This document shows positions 63,881 through 64,000 of a stretch of DNA of 64,000 bases, one piece after another. Where the stretch lies: positions 10,045,501 to 10,109,500 of the forward strand of contig JAXRKN010000044.1 of NCBI GenBank assembly GCA_038502055.1. Reading direction: 5' to 3'. The first letter of the stretch is position 1; the number at the start of each line of letters is the position of its first letter. The notes under the pieces were generated by a model that was not told the DNA's origin, searched no databases, and saw only the letters and a program-made list of their open reading frames with translations. The translations under genes were made by a program, and so were the position numbers. The stretch is from Tanytarsus gracilentus (Eukaryota; Arthropoda; Insecta; Diptera; Chironomidae).

Positions 63881-64000
63881 AAAAGGGTTAAAAATTTTTT
63901 TTTTTGGTTTGGAATTTAAAAAAAAAAAAAATAAAATTTTTAAAAAAAAATAATTTTTAAAAAAACAAAAAAAATTTTTTTTAAAATAAAAAAAAAATTT
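63881..64000. repeat. Start of a third A/T homopolymer tract at the window edge
   Basis: From about 63881 the sequence changes into stretched runs (AAAAAGGGTT, then long T and A runs) and remains so to the end, as in the two earlier tracts. Confidence 0.65.

Overview
This window looks like nuclear DNA of an insect, most likely a fly-like (dipteran) species. It is AT-rich and its genes have short introns (about 50-65 bp is common) bounded by GT-AG. The gene set fits: a single JAK kinase (hopscotch), a ZAD-type zinc-finger protein (a family expanded in insects), one Duox, and compact Pif1, Rpn3 and mio orthologues. The order is inferred, not proven.

The left part (1-29 kb) is gene-dense. In order it carries: Pif1 DNA helicase (minus, cut by the left edge); a Tctex1-family dynein light chain nested in a Pif1 intron on the opposite strand; Rpn3/PSMD3 (plus); the JAK hopscotch (minus, 8 coding exons); a ZAD plus nine-finger C2H2 protein (plus); a small glycine-rich single-pass membrane protein (plus); PDIA6/CaBP1 (minus); mio/MIOS of GATOR2 (plus); Golgi PAP phosphatase BPNT2 (minus); carnosine N-methyltransferase CARNMT1 (minus); a four-finger C2H2 protein (plus); and the body of Duox (minus). 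Three head-to-head pairs (Pif1/Rpn3, PDIA6/mio, CARNMT1/zinc finger) share intergenic spacers of only about 136-217 bp. The genes are functionally mixed (DNA maintenance, cilia, proteasome, JAK/STAT, ER folding, TORC1 sensing, sulfate and methyl metabolism, ROS), so there is no operon-like logic.

The right part (29-64 kb) is nearly gene-empty. Its first 21 kb are two giant introns of Duox. A 55-bp exon with the start codon and signal peptide lies at 50865-50919, an 81-bp exon at 37315-37395, and the remaining seven exons at 24181-29137. Duox therefore spans about 26.7 kb. The introns hold two tandem-repeat blocks (120-bp and 383-bp units) and one extreme A/T homopolymer tract. Upstream of Duox there is a well-delimited 1.88-kb non-autonomous transposable element with 240-bp terminal inverted repeats and an exact 8-bp target duplication (56153-58052). 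Two more A/T homopolymer tracts (61.5-62.3 kb and the right edge) look like assembly or consensus artefacts.

No clearly new biochemical system is visible. The points most worth a second look are the transposable element, the dispersed 5' exons of Duox, the nested and overlapping Pif1/dynein pair, the enlarged JH2-JH1 linker of the JAK, and a GC-AG intron in mio. All exon boundaries were set by eye from splice consensus, phase and recognised protein motifs.
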